Assembly (NCBI GenBank): GCA_021464415.1
Contig: CM038468.1
Coordinates: 35,514,969-35,578,968 of the forward strand
Direction: 5' to 3'
Source: Lonicera japonica
Lineage: Eukaryota; Streptophyta; Magnoliopsida; Dipsacales; Caprifoliaceae
Length of the DNA stretch: 64,000 bases
Each line of letters starts with the position of its first letter. The first letter of the stretch is position 1. Position numbers and translations under genes: made by a program. Below are positions 18,030 to 28,408 of the stretch, piece after piece. The notes below the pieces were generated by a model that searched no databases, was not told where the DNA came from, and saw nothing but the letters and a program-made list of their open reading frames with translations.

Positions 18030-19634
18030 ATCAAATTATCCTAACTTATACTTTGAAAGTCATCAAGCAAAGCAAAAGGCATAAAAGTAATTCTTTTTTT
18101 TACACTGAAGGTTTCCCTAAGAGAACGAGTTTAGTCTCTTAATAGTTTGCAGTACATATACCAGTAAAATTTGAATGCAATGCAAATATATAACTCAACA
18201 AAAATATCAAAAACATCCACATACTAAAGCACTATGACACACATGCGAAATCAAAGTTTTCAAACTAGCAAGATTAATAAGAATATTTCATTCTCACCAA
18301 TTTCATTATGTGTGTGTTAAATGACAACAACATAACATCATTAATATCTAAATAGCAAAACTTTCAAGTTCCATCTAAACTATGCTTCGACTCAACTCCT
18401 CACATGGCATACACTCAATAAATAAAACACTCAAGAATAAGGTGTATGATTGCTCTTATTAGATACATACTATAAAAAGTAAATGTTGCAAAATGAAAGC
18501 TTCACATGTATATATAAAAAATGCTAATTAATGAAAGATTATTATTTTCATGAAAGGATTAATCCCACTAGAAAAATGAAATGCCTAAATGAATCCCTTC
18601 CACCACTCTAACCTTTAAACCATATTCTAAATGATCATTGTGACTTTTTAAGGTTGCAACATAAAGCTTATGACTTGGGTTATGAAATGACCGGTATATA
18701 AGAGATTCAAAGATCTAGAAAATATGTTAAGATATAAAATTGACACTTAGGGATTGACTTTGTTTGAGCTTTTCTTTAATCTAATTTTTTTTTCAATCTT
18801 TTTCATATCTCAATTTTTATGCATATATAATATATTCTCCCTTTTGATATTTGAAAGAGATTTTACCAAAAAGAAAATTCTTTTTTTCCATTCTTTTTTT
18901 AAGCTTAGTTTTCAATATTGCCCATAAACAAGATTAAAATCTCAGTATATCCTTAAAGGGTAGACAATAAAAATAGGGTAAACTCCTACATGGAGTTGTA
19001 TAAGGATTTTAGGCCACCAAAGAAATGCTATATAAGAGACTCAAATGGGTGACTAAAGGAATATATGTAAAGGTGGGATTAGGCTATATGTAGGCAGCCA
19101 AAGACGGCCAAGTCACTTCCTAAGGACTATAGTTCTTTAGTTCAAGTAATATAAACAATCCTAGAAAAAAAAAAGAATTGTATTTCATGAATTTACCTTT
19201 CTAGTGTTCAATCAAAGTAAAAATTAATGAGACTACTCAACGAAATACGTTTTTCAAAAATTAAGAGTTGATGTAAAACCCTCAATTAAAAAATATTGGC
19301 TTAAATTATCATAGGTTACTTAATCTTCACATTTATGTTCTTTAGAAAATTTTAGTTATGCTCACTCATTCATCTAACCATGCATTAGTTGTCATATGCG
19401 CTTAAATATAATGAGAACTAGAAATCATGAAATTTTTCTTAATAATGATAGTAAGAGAACTAAGCATGCACATCTATAGTACTACAAGGGCCGGCAATAT
19501 TTAACACAACATGCTAATATGCAGAAATTCAACACGAAGTTAGCAAGTTTGGGTCAACTATAAACAGATTCAGGTCAGACATTGAGTTGTTAGAGATATG
19601 AATTTTCAAGTCCTCAGCAACGGCACCAAAATCT
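18030..19634 (-). mobile_element. Internal region of the non-coding LTR element (LARD-like)
   Basis: About 1.6 kb between LTR copies A and B with no open frame worth reporting and no gag or pol similarity. Short internal LTRs and no genes fit a non-autonomous LARD-type element dependent on another element's proteins. The only functional landmark I see is the primer-site-like sequence at its right end. Confidence 0.55.
19612..19631 (-). other. Primer-binding-site-like sequence of the non-coding LTR element
   Basis: On the minus strand this reads TTTGGTGCCGTTGCTGAGG just after the LTR end ACAACA (separated by AGA). It is one or two changes away from the TGGCGCCGTTGCCGGGGA type used by several plant gypsy lineages (reported as tRNA-Arg). 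The position supports LTR boundaries at 19635. Confidence 0.6.
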
Positions 19635-20857
19635 TGTTGTAATATTTTAATTACTCACAAGTACACAAATTAATATGTAGTATAGCTAGGGCAAGTGCGA
19701 TGTCAAACCCAAGGGACTTTGACAGATGGAACATAAGTTTGTAACAACTCACTAATTTTAATTAATTCCTAATATAACTGAGAAATATGGATTGATATTG
19801 AATTAAACAAAAGCACAAAACAAATATAAAATAACAAATTACTAAGGTTTCGGAGATATATTTAATATCATCGTCCTAAACATTTCTGCACGTAAACTCT
19901 TCTCTTATCTCGCAATAATTTGGTCTCCCGACTCTATTATTGATGAAAAATAAAATCATTAAAGTCCAGTTAAATTATAAATATTAAATATAATTCTTCC
20001 ACGTCCAAACTTATGTATAAGATCAAAACATTTGATATATCCGTCAAAGCACACCTTATATCTGGTTTTAACAAATCACAAGGTAAATCTATCAAAAAAT
20101 AATGAGAATCAAATCTTATTTTAATAAATTAAAATAGGCAACCAATAAGAAGATTTATTTTAAGCATTAAAGCAATAAATTTGGTAGAGTCTAATTTATG
20201 CTAAAGTGTAAAAAATTAAATAATGTATAAAATTAAAATAAAACTTACTTGCCATTAATGAAATTAACAAAATAAGTCTTCAAATCTTCGAAATCTTTCA
20301 AACAATGTAAATGCAAAAGATGGAAAACAAAGAAAAAAAATAGAAGAGAGTGCTAGCAAAAGCACTGCCAAGATCCCACCCCAGCACACGACTGCTATGG
20401 ACCTCCTTAAATAATAGCATGAATGGATTTTAGGGCTTTGTTTAACTGAGCCCCTTGTGTATTGCTGCTACCACTTAGGCTTAGCTTGGACTTAAAGGAT
20501 GAGTGACATGGACCAATGGGCTTGGGCCCCTACTTGAGTGCACTTTGTTGAATTTTTGCCATTTTAAATTGTTGGATTTTGCATTAGAATTTCGGATTTC
20601 AAGACGACTAAATTTAGAAAAGTATTAAATTATAAAGTTGTAGTTATCGAAATTCTTTTCAAAATTGACTCAAGAATCACATAATTTAGAATTCTGAGTA
20701 AAAAGTTATGCATCTAAAAGTATTGAACTACTTTAGGTATCCTTACTTATTTTAATTTTTCTACTTTTCTCAATATTCTCCGATTCTTTCCTAACTTCCG
20801 AGAAGTACTAAAAATTTCAAAAATGGTAATAATATGTGCTCTCTAAAATATAAATTG
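19635..20857 (-). repeat. LTR copy B, interrupted on its right by the pararetrovirus
   Basis: It starts TGTTGTAAT, matching copy A, and runs to AAATTG at 20852-20857, where viral sequence takes over. Its last ~889 bp (19969-20857) recur on the other side of the virus at 28409 onward with about 93-95% identity by eye. Confidence 0.75.
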
Positions 20858-21278
20858 TTAAGTAAGGATCGTAGATGAAGAGCAAACTTAAATATTTTAT
20901 TTATTTAAACTAAAATATTACAAGAGAAAAGAAAATTACAAAGAGAGATAGAGATATTACAGAGAAAGAAAACAACGGAGGGAGAGAGAAACACCAAAGA
21001 AAAGAAAAGAAATATATCCCCTACTGAATACAAACCTCACAATTTAAAAGGGAGAAAAGACAAACAGTTAAAAGCAAACAATATTATATAATTAAATCAA
21101 ACAATAATTACAACTTTAACTTTACATAAAGCAAAAATAATTGCTGTGTGGGTCCCTGATTGCGCGTGCTGGATGCGCAAGAAAGGCGCGGCTGCAAGCG
21201 TCCGGTCAAACTTACCACGACTTTAATAAAGTAGTTGAAATCTCATCATAATGTTTTTATTTAATAATTACTTTACTT
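20858..21278 (-). repeat. Viral intergenic/promoter region, copy A
   Basis: In viral sense (minus) it reads from gtaattattaaataaaaac, through actactttattaaagtcgtgg and a pyrimidine-rich leader, to ctttgctcttcatct and cttaacaat. It ends exactly where the primer site should begin and is joined there to host LTR sequence. It shares about 90% identity with the inverted copy at 27411-27865. Confidence 0.85.
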
Positions 21279-21799
21279 GTTTATTTCCTTTGTCTTTTTT
21301 GGCATGTGGGGTATCAGCGTTTTCATACAGACAGGCGAGCCATCTACCCATATGAGTAGTCATATCTTCATTTGGCTCGACAAAATTATCTCCTTTGTCA
21401 ATATCAATGAAGAGATTATTAGATTCAGATTTAACTGAACGTAACTCTCAGATTTTGAATCTTGAGACATAGACATTATATCTTCGTCCATATCTAACTG
21501 GGAGGCTAGAATTTGGAGAATCTTAGCTTTAAGCTCTTTAATTGGGGTATTAGGAAATATCTCTTTGAAAGAAGCAAGAGAATGAGTTTTAAACTCAGCT
21601 TTTTCAATATTTTGTTTCTTTAAGAAAGCTTCATCATCTTCAGCATGTTTATTAAATTCAAGAAATTCAAAAAAATCCTTTTTATCTGGGCTATAAGCTC
21701 AGTGGTTTCAAATTTTTGCCACCATTTATAATAATAATCACGGACTAAAAGAAATAAACCGTTACTACGGGTAGTAGTATTAAAATTCCACTAAAAAAT
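21279..21799 (-). pseudogene. Viral second ORF, C-terminal remnant
   Basis: Out-of-frame blocks rich in Lys, Glu and Phe (for example FPNTPIKELKAKILQILASQ) occupy the end of the presumed second ORF. There is no recognised domain. The acidic/serine-rich tail near 21440-21470 reads DMDEDIMSMSQDSKSES. Function is unknown in the family as far as I know. Confidence 0.45.
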
Positions 21800-22114
21800 T
21801 CAGGGAATATGGTATTTAGTAAAAAAGTGTAATAATTCAAAATTCTTAATAAGGTATTGCTCCTTAATAAGAAGCCTAGGATTATTTTTGCTATAAGCAA
21901 TAAAAAGTTCATATAAATCATTTGGAAGGACATCCTCCTCTAGCCCATTAAGCATGAACCATTGGAAAAACCAATGAGGAAGAGTTTTTAAATTATTATC
22001 CAAACTTTCACCTTTAAGGCTATCAATACGAAAGAACCAAGTATGAGTATTGTATTGGTTTTGGTATAGAAATGCCTTCTTCCGAGCATCAATATAATCC
22101 CAATAATTATACAT
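21800..22114 (-). pseudogene. Viral second ORF, central part
   Basis: A 104-residue open stretch beginning MYNYWDYIDARKKAFLYQN and continuing with HTWFFRID and LPHWFFQWF blocks. The aromatic-rich pattern recurs in plant EPRV-like database entries as I recall, but I know no assigned function. It lies downstream of RNase H and upstream of the promoter copy, the place of ORF2 in florendovirus-like genomes. Confidence 0.5.
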
Positions 22115-22240
22115 ATAGGGTCTTGATCTTGATTCGGAGTAATAATTCCGTAAGTTTTACTCGTTATTGGGATTTAATCCCCACTCCTCAATATTTATTA
22201 TCCCTTTGATAAATGCCTTACTAAAGGCAATTTCTAAATT

Positions 22241-22652
22241 TCAGGATCCCACATTTCTATTAATGTGAGTGAACTGTACACTTTCAGTGTCGATAAGAAT
22301 AGCCTCATAATAATGTCTAGTTTTTTCACTAATAAGTGGAAATTCCGTCTTGTTTTCAAAATACCTTTGGGCAATAGTCCCAGGGTTAAGGGCAAATCTT
22401 TTATCACTCTCTTGTAAATATAAAACGAAATCCTGTTGCGGCTTCTTCAAAGCCGGCCACCTGAACTTCCTCTTTAAGAGCTTCTTTGAACGTCGTATGA
22501 TACGATGGTTTAACCTGAGAAGAGCTTGCTTGGGATTTAATCCCAGAGGTACCAATATTAATTTGAGGACTACGACTTTGAGATTGTGGTTGTCCTCTTC
22601 CCCTACCTCCACGTCCTCTATAAGAGGAGGAGGAATCTGGTGGTTTACTCAT
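22241..22652 (-). pseudogene. Viral second ORF, N-terminal part (Gly/Arg- and Ser-rich), frameshifted
   Basis: The frame from 22652 starts MSKPPDSSSSYRGRGGRGRG, an RGG-like basic tract, and continues into FKEALKEEVQVAGFEEA. It then stops at 22404, and the other frame (22612-22241) carries SDKRFALNPGTIAQRYFENK. The switch implies a frameshift near 22430. An RGG-rich N-terminus suggests RNA binding, which is inference only. Confidence 0.55.
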
Positions 22653-22739
22653 GAGACCGTACCCTGCAAAAATTCTCTAGTTAAGAAATCAGGAAGAGAA
22701 TTTGATTCTCCTTTTATATATATATTCTATTTTAAAATC

Positions 22740-23077
22740 GAACACAGATAATATAGCCTGCCACCTAGAAAATATTTGTTTGGAAGCAATATTCTGAACA
22801 TCTTTTTTAAACACATCTTTAGCAGCTTGGCAATCAATACGTAAAAGAAATTCTTGATTTAATAAATCTTTTTGGAAATCAGAAATACATTCTACAATAG
22901 ATAATATCTTCTTTTTAATAGTGGAATAATTTTTCTAGGCATCATTCCATTTTCCAGAAGTAAATCTAGACAAGATTTCTTTGTCAGAGTCTTTAAACTT
23001 CTGTTTAAGAATACTTCCATAACCAATATCTGAAGCATATGTTTCAACAATTTTATAAGAGTGAGGTGAAACAAGAG
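22740..23077 (-). pseudogene. Viral RNase H remnant
   Basis: It follows the RT in the same direction. Readable pieces across frames include an SDIGYGSILKQ-type block, FTSGKWNDA, ILSIVECISDFQK, and FLLRIDCQAAK near 22835 (the RNase H IDxxA element). Stops and a frameshift separate it from the RT at 23077. Confidence 0.65.
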
Positions 23078-23761
23078 CTAGGCATGGTAAATGTTTAACT
23101 TTGATTTAATAATCCTAACAGCTTTAGTATGCTTATCCGACCAAAGAAGAGGGTTTTTTCTTAACCCTTCATATAAAGGAATACAATCTATGGCCAGATT
23201 TTGATAATAATCGCGAATATAATTTAGAGATCCCAGAAATCTTTGTAGTTGGGTTTTGTCTCTAATTTCATCTGGCAATTTATCAGCAAATTCAATAGCT
23301 CTATTAATAGGGATAATACTTCCTTTAGTAATCTCATGGCCCAAAAATCTTATTTTAGTTTGGAAAATACTTATTTTTTTGGCCGAAACAACCAACCCAG
23401 CATTTTTCATAATTCTTATAAAAATCTGGATATGTTTAATATGTTGGTCAATATTATTAGAGAAAATAAGAATATCATCAATATACACAATAGAAAAAGT
23501 GCTATAAGGGGTGAAAATATCATTCATAATATTCTGAAATTCAGATGGGGCGTTCTTAAGCCCAAAAGGCATAACATTACATTCATAATGTCCAAAGGAG
23601 ACAGTAAAAGCAGTTTTATACTTATCAGCTTCAGTAATCTGAATCTGCCAATATCCAAACTTTAAATCAAATTTAGAAAATATAGTAACTGCTTGTAAAC
23701 GAGCTAATAAATCCTTCTTATTAGGAAGGGAATATCGGATCCATTTTAGAACTTTGTTCAA
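23078..23761 (-). pseudogene. Viral reverse transcriptase
   Basis: This 227-residue open stretch is the best preserved viral part. Motifs in order: FSKFDLKFGYWQIQI (28-42, first catalytic Asp), MPFGLKNAPSEFQNIMN (64-80), the polymerase motif YIDDILIF (93-100), RFLGHEI, and LQRFLGSLNYIRDYY. These forms are typical of Caulimoviridae rather than gypsy. The N-terminal fingers (23762-24000) carry stops, so the listed Met is internal. RT copies the pregenomic RNA in this family. Confidence 0.85.
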
Positions 23762-24011
23762 AGGTTTATAATTAATAACAAGATGAGGAACTCCCCTCTC
23801 AATTTATGAGGCTTTATTAACATAAAAAGCGGTACAACTCCAAAGGGAATAACTCTTTCTAATAAGGTTTTTCTCTTTAAGAGAAGCAATCTTAGTTTTG
23901 TAGTATTCTAATAAAAACTGAATTCATTTGAGCGAGTCTCGCTTTAGTAGAAATATTTTTCTCATCAAAATCTTCTTCATAAGGAAGGGGAACAATATAT
24001 CTCTTCCTATC

Positions 24012-24557
24012 CTAAAAGGCAGTAAGGATTTCACTACAAATTTCACGAATAATTTGGTCCTGTAAATTTTTAATATATAGTTTTGTTTTAGGGGCATTAA
24101 TTTGAAGATTTATATTCATAATTTTGAAATCTTCTTGTAAATAATTTAAATGCTTTTCTTTAAAAACAAATTTATCTTTAACCTCATTAACTTCCTTAAT
24201 CCGAGGTTGGGTAATAAATCGAAAAATAATTTCTTTATCTTCAAATTTAGTGACCACTCCTTCAGCAGTTTTTGAGAAAGGTTCTATAAGGCTTATAAAA
24301 GGAGTACCTAATATAATACGTTGGGATAAATTTTTAATCAAAATAAAAGTACTTTTAATACACATATTGTCATTACAAACATAGGCATTAGATAAATTTA
24401 ATTTAATTTTTAGCTTATTACCTCCTGCGCTAGTCATAGATTCTGAGGTTTTCTCAAAATACTTGGTAGGGACTAAACCTTCTCTAATACAATTCATATT
24501 GGCCCCATTATCAAGAAGGGCTATGTTTTTTGAGAATAAAATCTTTATCAATAACAA
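24012..24557 (-). pseudogene. Viral aspartic protease region
   Basis: A 181-residue open stretch with LLDNGANMN at about 14-22. The active-site triad reads D-N-G instead of the usual D-S/T-G. The downstream IILGTPFISLI block is the second conserved retropepsin element. The position between coat protein and RT fits caulimovirid polyproteins. Whether D-N-G is decay or lineage variation cannot be told here. Confidence 0.75.
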
Positions 24558-24904
24558 TAGTAATATTTATATACCATATTTGATAAGTAATTTTATCTAT
24601 AAGACTAGCTAAGAAAGTTATCACTAATATTAGGGACAATTTATTGAGAAGAACTTTCAGTTCTGATAGTAGGAGTTTTTTTTAATATAGAAAGACGGAG
24701 TCTAATATCTTTTATTTCAGTTTTTAAACTGTTAATTTATGTCTTTATGTCAGAAATAGCAACTTCTTTTTTAGGAGTTTTATAAAAACTTTCGAGAATA
24801 TTATGTAAAGAATATGGTTCAGTACTAGGTAAAATACTTTTCTCAGTTTTAAATCTAGCCAAGTATTGTTCTATAAGTTTACGCTTAACATTGTTATCCT
24901 CAAC

Positions 24905-25132
24905 CTAATCTATAAGATCTAGAATAGACTGTTCTTCTTTAGTTAGAACGTTAATACTAAGACCATTGGTTTCTAATATAGCCTTATAGTAGTCAGTCTG
25001 AGACTTACACTTGCAATCTGAATCAGACTCAAAATTGCTGGTAGAGGAACTAGAAGGGGGTGATTTAATTTCGTTAACTTCTTCCTCTTCATCCTCTTCC
25101 TCACCGTCACTTGGGTTCAATAAAACCGTCAT
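24905..25132 (-). pseudogene. Acidic linker between viral coat protein and protease
   Basis: A 75-residue open stretch with an EEDEEEE run and a serine-rich segment. Caulimovirid coat proteins often carry acidic tails next to the zinc knuckle. No domain is recognised. Confidence 0.4.
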
Positions 25133-25186
25133 AAATTGTCTTTTAAGGCCTTCATCGGCTATCTCACTAAGCTTTTACTTAGTCCA

Positions 25187-25228
25187 ACACTTATTTGCAT
25201 AGTGGCCAGTCTTGCCACATTTTCTACA
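25187..25228 (-). pseudogene. Viral CCHC zinc knuckle
   Basis: The minus-strand frame reads CRKCGKTGHYANKC, a perfect C-x2-C-x4-H-x4-C knuckle. It is the RNA-binding hallmark of caulimovirid coat proteins. It stands in a short open segment between the coat domain (25434 upstream) and the acidic linker. Confidence 0.85.
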
Positions 25229-25433
25229 AATAATTTGACTCATATTGGGCCTTTTACTTAGCCCAGACTTCTTATGAGGAGTGTTAGAGGTAGAAGCTAC
25301 AGGGGCTTTCTTATGAGACTTTTTACGCTTTTTATATTTTCTAGTTCTATTAGAACTATCTGTGGTTTTCTTAGTCTCAGAATAAGGAACACTAAGATCA
25401 TAAGCAAACTGGTCACAGAATTCTCTTATTTCT

Positions 25434-26273
25434 TTACGGCAAGTCGATCAAATTCTGAGCTTTAAGTTGAGTTTTAAGCTTAATGTCATTACACAAGGAT
25501 AATCCTTCAGCAATACACTCATTAATAAGGTAGCCATAAGTATAATCCTTATAAGGGATAGATGTACCACCATGTTTTTTACTAATACGGTCCTTGACAT
25601 TTTGGGCAAATAGAGTAGGAAAACCGGCTATAAACTTTTCTTTCCAATAATCAGCATTAGCGTCTTCTCTTGTCATAACTTTGGATAGAAATACATCCTT
25701 ATACCACTTAAAATAGGTTAAAGTATGGCACATTAAGTTTATCAATAAATCCTTAATTCTATTTAGGATAGTAGGATGGGGACCTATAAAATGGTGAACA
25801 ATAGCAGTGAGAATAGAATAATTTACATTTTCCTCGGCTTTAGGTTGGACCTAGGTAATATCCTGGTCTTGCTCATTTTTAGTAGTAACATTAATGTTAA
25901 CTATCTTAACAGAGTTTTTAATTTTACTTCTTTGACTATCAGTCAACACGTTATCCCACCAGCCTCTTAATTGGCCGGAAAAACCTGTAATCATAAACAC
26001 AGCAACACTTTTGTCGCTGCTACCACTAGCTTTGAAGGCAGTACCATACATAGTCATCCTATATAATTGGGTTAATATCTGATATTCAGACATTCCATTA
26101 ATATACCATTTATAAATGGTTTTAGCACTAAAATTAGCCACTTGATTAAAAGCAGCTTCCTCCTCAAAAAGCATATCTTGAGGGATAGGACGAAGATAAT
26201 AAGTCCTAGTAGGAGCTGTGGAGGTGGAAGTATGATTTCTTCCAAAAGTTATTTTATTAAGATTTCCTTCCAT
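25434..26273 (-). pseudogene. Viral coat protein core, broken by stops
   Basis: Two open pieces, 26273-25851 and 25745-25434, are separated by a short region with stops. The first has a block around ITGFSGQLRGWWDN; the second has DYWKEKFIAGFP and YGYLINECIAEG. Together these are the conserved coat/gag core of pararetroviruses. In-frame sequence upstream to about 26540 continues as a charged coiled-coil-like region. The zinc knuckle follows at 25187-25228. Confidence 0.7.
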
Positions 26274-26773
26274 GGCTAATAACTCATTTTTAAATTGAAT
26301 GATATCTGAGAAATCAGTCTCATATTCGGAGACATCCTCAGTTTGGGTAATAGGAAGAATCTGTTTTCCGTTAAATAAACGAAGTTTTTCTAACTTATCA
26401 GTTAGGGCTTCAACTATTTCCTTATTTTTATCATTGTGCTTAAATTTCTCAATGATTTTTATAGCAGGTTTAATATAAGAGGTTTCTAGCTTAGGTTTTT
26501 CTATAATAGGGACAGGCTTTTTTTCTTCTAAAGCTTGAATCTTTTATAAGGCTTCCTTTATACGAGTTAATTGACTCACCATGGTTTGTATATGCAGGTT
26601 GGTATAGTTGTTCTGCTTGATAACCTTGTTAAGGTCGTCAAGTCCTATATGGGACGAAGTTATCCTAATATTGGATGAGAAGGCATTAGTTTCTAAGGAT
26701 TGTCTCTCCCCTACTATCTTAAGGCTTCAGTAGGAGGGTAGAGAGACTGAACCAAATTTCTAGAAACTATTTT

Positions 26774-27430
26774 TCAAGTTTTATAAAAACTATCAATAGT
26801 ACAAATATTAGGATAATCTCCTTCATAATTACTATAAAACCAGGTGACAAAAGGAATAACTTCCTCATTTTCGTCAATATGCTCATAAAATTTAGTTTTA
26901 AACAATATTTTTTGTTCATTAGAAAATTCGTCAAAAAATAATTTTCTAAAATCAGAATATTTTTCTTGCATAAATTTTGCATTGCATTCAGTCCTTTTAT
27001 AAGAAAATTCACTTTTAGTAAGAGTCATAATTTGTTTCATGGCAAAACTTAATTCTGAAACAGTATCAGGCTCATTTTTTGAAGGTTTAGAATAAACACC
27101 ATGAGGAATGTTTTGTTGGGAATTAATAATTCCTTCAAATTGTAATTCATCATCTTTAGTACCAGAAACTCTTGCTGCCTGGGGATTTCTAGGGGAAGGA
27201 ATACTAGAATTAATAGTAAGAGTTGGCTTATAGAATCTTTGGCTTTCTGAATGGGAAGCCGAAAGAAGGTCTCTTAGAAGAGGTTGATAACCTAACAGTC
27301 TTATTATTATCGAACCTAACAATAACATCTCCGTCATCAAATTGGAGGATTTCTTCAATTCTTTGGTTTTCAATAGGGACGGGTGGAGCTGCGGCTTCGA
27401 GGAGCCATTGTAATTATTAAATAAAAACAT
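26774..27430 (-). pseudogene. End of the movement-protein region and coat N-terminal part, frameshifted
   Basis: The long frame (218 residues) is correct only in its second half (from about LSFAMKQIMTLTKSEFSYKR). The first ~60 residues are out of frame, and another frame there gives an IEEILQFDDGDVIVRF-like block of the kind seen near the end of movement proteins. The first residues (MFLFNNYNG) derive from the inverted promoter copy, not from the gene. The 30K-type movement core is absent. Confidence 0.6.
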
Positions 27431-27865
27431 TATGATGAGATTCCAACTACTTTATTAAAGTAAAGCTGAAAACTTTATTAAAGTCGTGGTAACTTTGACC
27501 GGACGCCTGCAACTGCCTTTCTTGCGCATCCAGCACATGCAATCAGGGACCCACACAATAATTATTTTTGCTTTATGTAAAGTTAAAGTTGTAATTACTG
27601 TTTGCTTTAATTATGTAATACTGTTTGCTTTTGTCTGTTTGTCTTTTCTCCCCTTTAAATTGTGAGGTTTGTATTCAGTAGGGGATATCTTTATTTTCTT
27701 TTCTTTGGTGTTTCTCTATCCCTCCGTTATTTTCTTTCTCTGTAATATCTCTATCTCTCTTTGTAATTTTCTTTTCTCTTGTAATATTTTAGTTCAAATA
27801 AATAAATTATTTAAGTTTGCTCTTCATCTCTTCATTTATGATCCCTACTTAACAATTTGGTATCA
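27411..27865 (+). repeat. Viral intergenic/promoter region, copy B (inverted)
   Basis: A plus-strand copy of the viral promoter/leader, from gtaattattaaataaaaac through ggggatatctttattttc and the CT-rich leader to cttaacaatttggtatca. It points opposite to the surrounding viral genes. Its end includes the first eight bases of the primer site (tggtatca), then switches to ORF1-start sequence. It lies exactly where the body of the movement protein should be. Confidence 0.85.
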
Positions 27866-27913
27866 AATTTTGTTTGGTTTAATAATAGGTAAATGCCAGT
27901 TTAAAAATTTATT

Positions 27914-28030
27914 TTATATATTAGAAAATTCAACATCATCGGTGTTCTTTATAAAAGAACTTGGCACATATTTAGAACGAGAAATAGATCTGCTCAACAT
28001 CATATGATCAAAATAAAATCTAATACGCAT
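27914..28030 (-). pseudogene. Start of viral ORF1 (38 codons), truncated
   Basis: The first ATG after the viral leader starts a 38-codon frame (MRIRFYFDHMMLSRSISRSK...) that ends at TAA (27914-27916), about 50 bp before the inverted promoter copy. The position downstream of the primer site and leader suggests it is the N-terminus of ORF1. It is below normal ORF-size cut-offs. Confidence 0.5.
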
Positions 28031-28150
28031 AAACAAATAATTAGCACGCTTGTCAATGATTTACGCAAACATTAAAATACCCAACACGCCATACATTTGC
28101 TCAAGGGTGGATGCTGCTACGCGACTTGGGTGGCGTCCCACTAATTCCTG

Positions 28151-28162
28151 CCTCTGATACCA
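28151..28162 (-). other. Viral primer binding site (tRNA-iMet)
   Basis: TGGTATCAGAGG on the minus strand directly follows cttaacaatt. Caulimovirids prime minus-strand DNA synthesis here with initiator Met tRNA, leaving the circular genome with a single-strand discontinuity at this site. The other viral-sense promoter copy (20858-21278) stops immediately upstream of the equivalent position. Confidence 0.9.
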
Positions 28163-28408
28163 AATTGTTAAGTAGGGATCGTAGATGAAGAGATGAAGAG
28201 CAAACAGTATTACATAATTAAAGCAAACATTAATTACAATTTTAACTTTACATAAAGCAAAAATAATTGATGTGTAGGTCCCTGATTGCGTGTGCTGGAT
28301 GTGCAAGAAAGGCACGACTGCAGGTGTTCGGTCAAAGTTACCACGACTTTAATAAAGTTTTCAGCTTTACTTTAATAAAGTAGTTGGAATCTCATCATAA
28401 TGTTTTTA
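28163..28408 (-). repeat. Viral intergenic/promoter region, copy C (internally deleted)
   Basis: In viral sense it begins cattatgatgagattcc and ends cttaacaatt before the primer site. It lacks about 200 bp of the CT-rich leader present in copies A and B: the join lies between actgtttgct and cttcatctc. It joins host LTR sequence at 28408/28409. Confidence 0.8.

Larger units (their letters stand above)
20852..28408 (-). mobile_element. Endogenous plant pararetrovirus (Caulimoviridae, florendovirus-like), rearranged and broken
   Basis: About 7.6 kb read on the minus strand. Coding debris gives the order ORF1 start, movement-protein end, coat protein with zinc knuckle, protease, RT, RNase H, then a second ORF. 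There is no integrase. An initiator-tRNA-Met primer site follows a promoter/leader region at 28151-28162. These features exclude an LTR retrotransposon and indicate Caulimoviridae; the long first ORF plus second ORF suggests Florendovirus or a relative, which is an inference. Three copies of the promoter region are present: two in viral sense (20858-21278 and 28163-28408) and one inverted (27411-27865). All coding parts contain stops or frameshifts, so no infectious product is expected. Confidence 0.85.

Noticed and set aside
22350..22751. Plus-strand 133-residue frame
   Set aside because: Shadow of the viral second ORF, which has recognisable composition and the proper orientation on the minus strand.
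20852..28408. Reading this unit as an LTR retrotransposon with terminal repeats
   Set aside because: No integrase, coat-type gene order, caulimovirid RT, and the terminal copies are promoter/leader sequence ending at the primer site, one of three copies being inverted.
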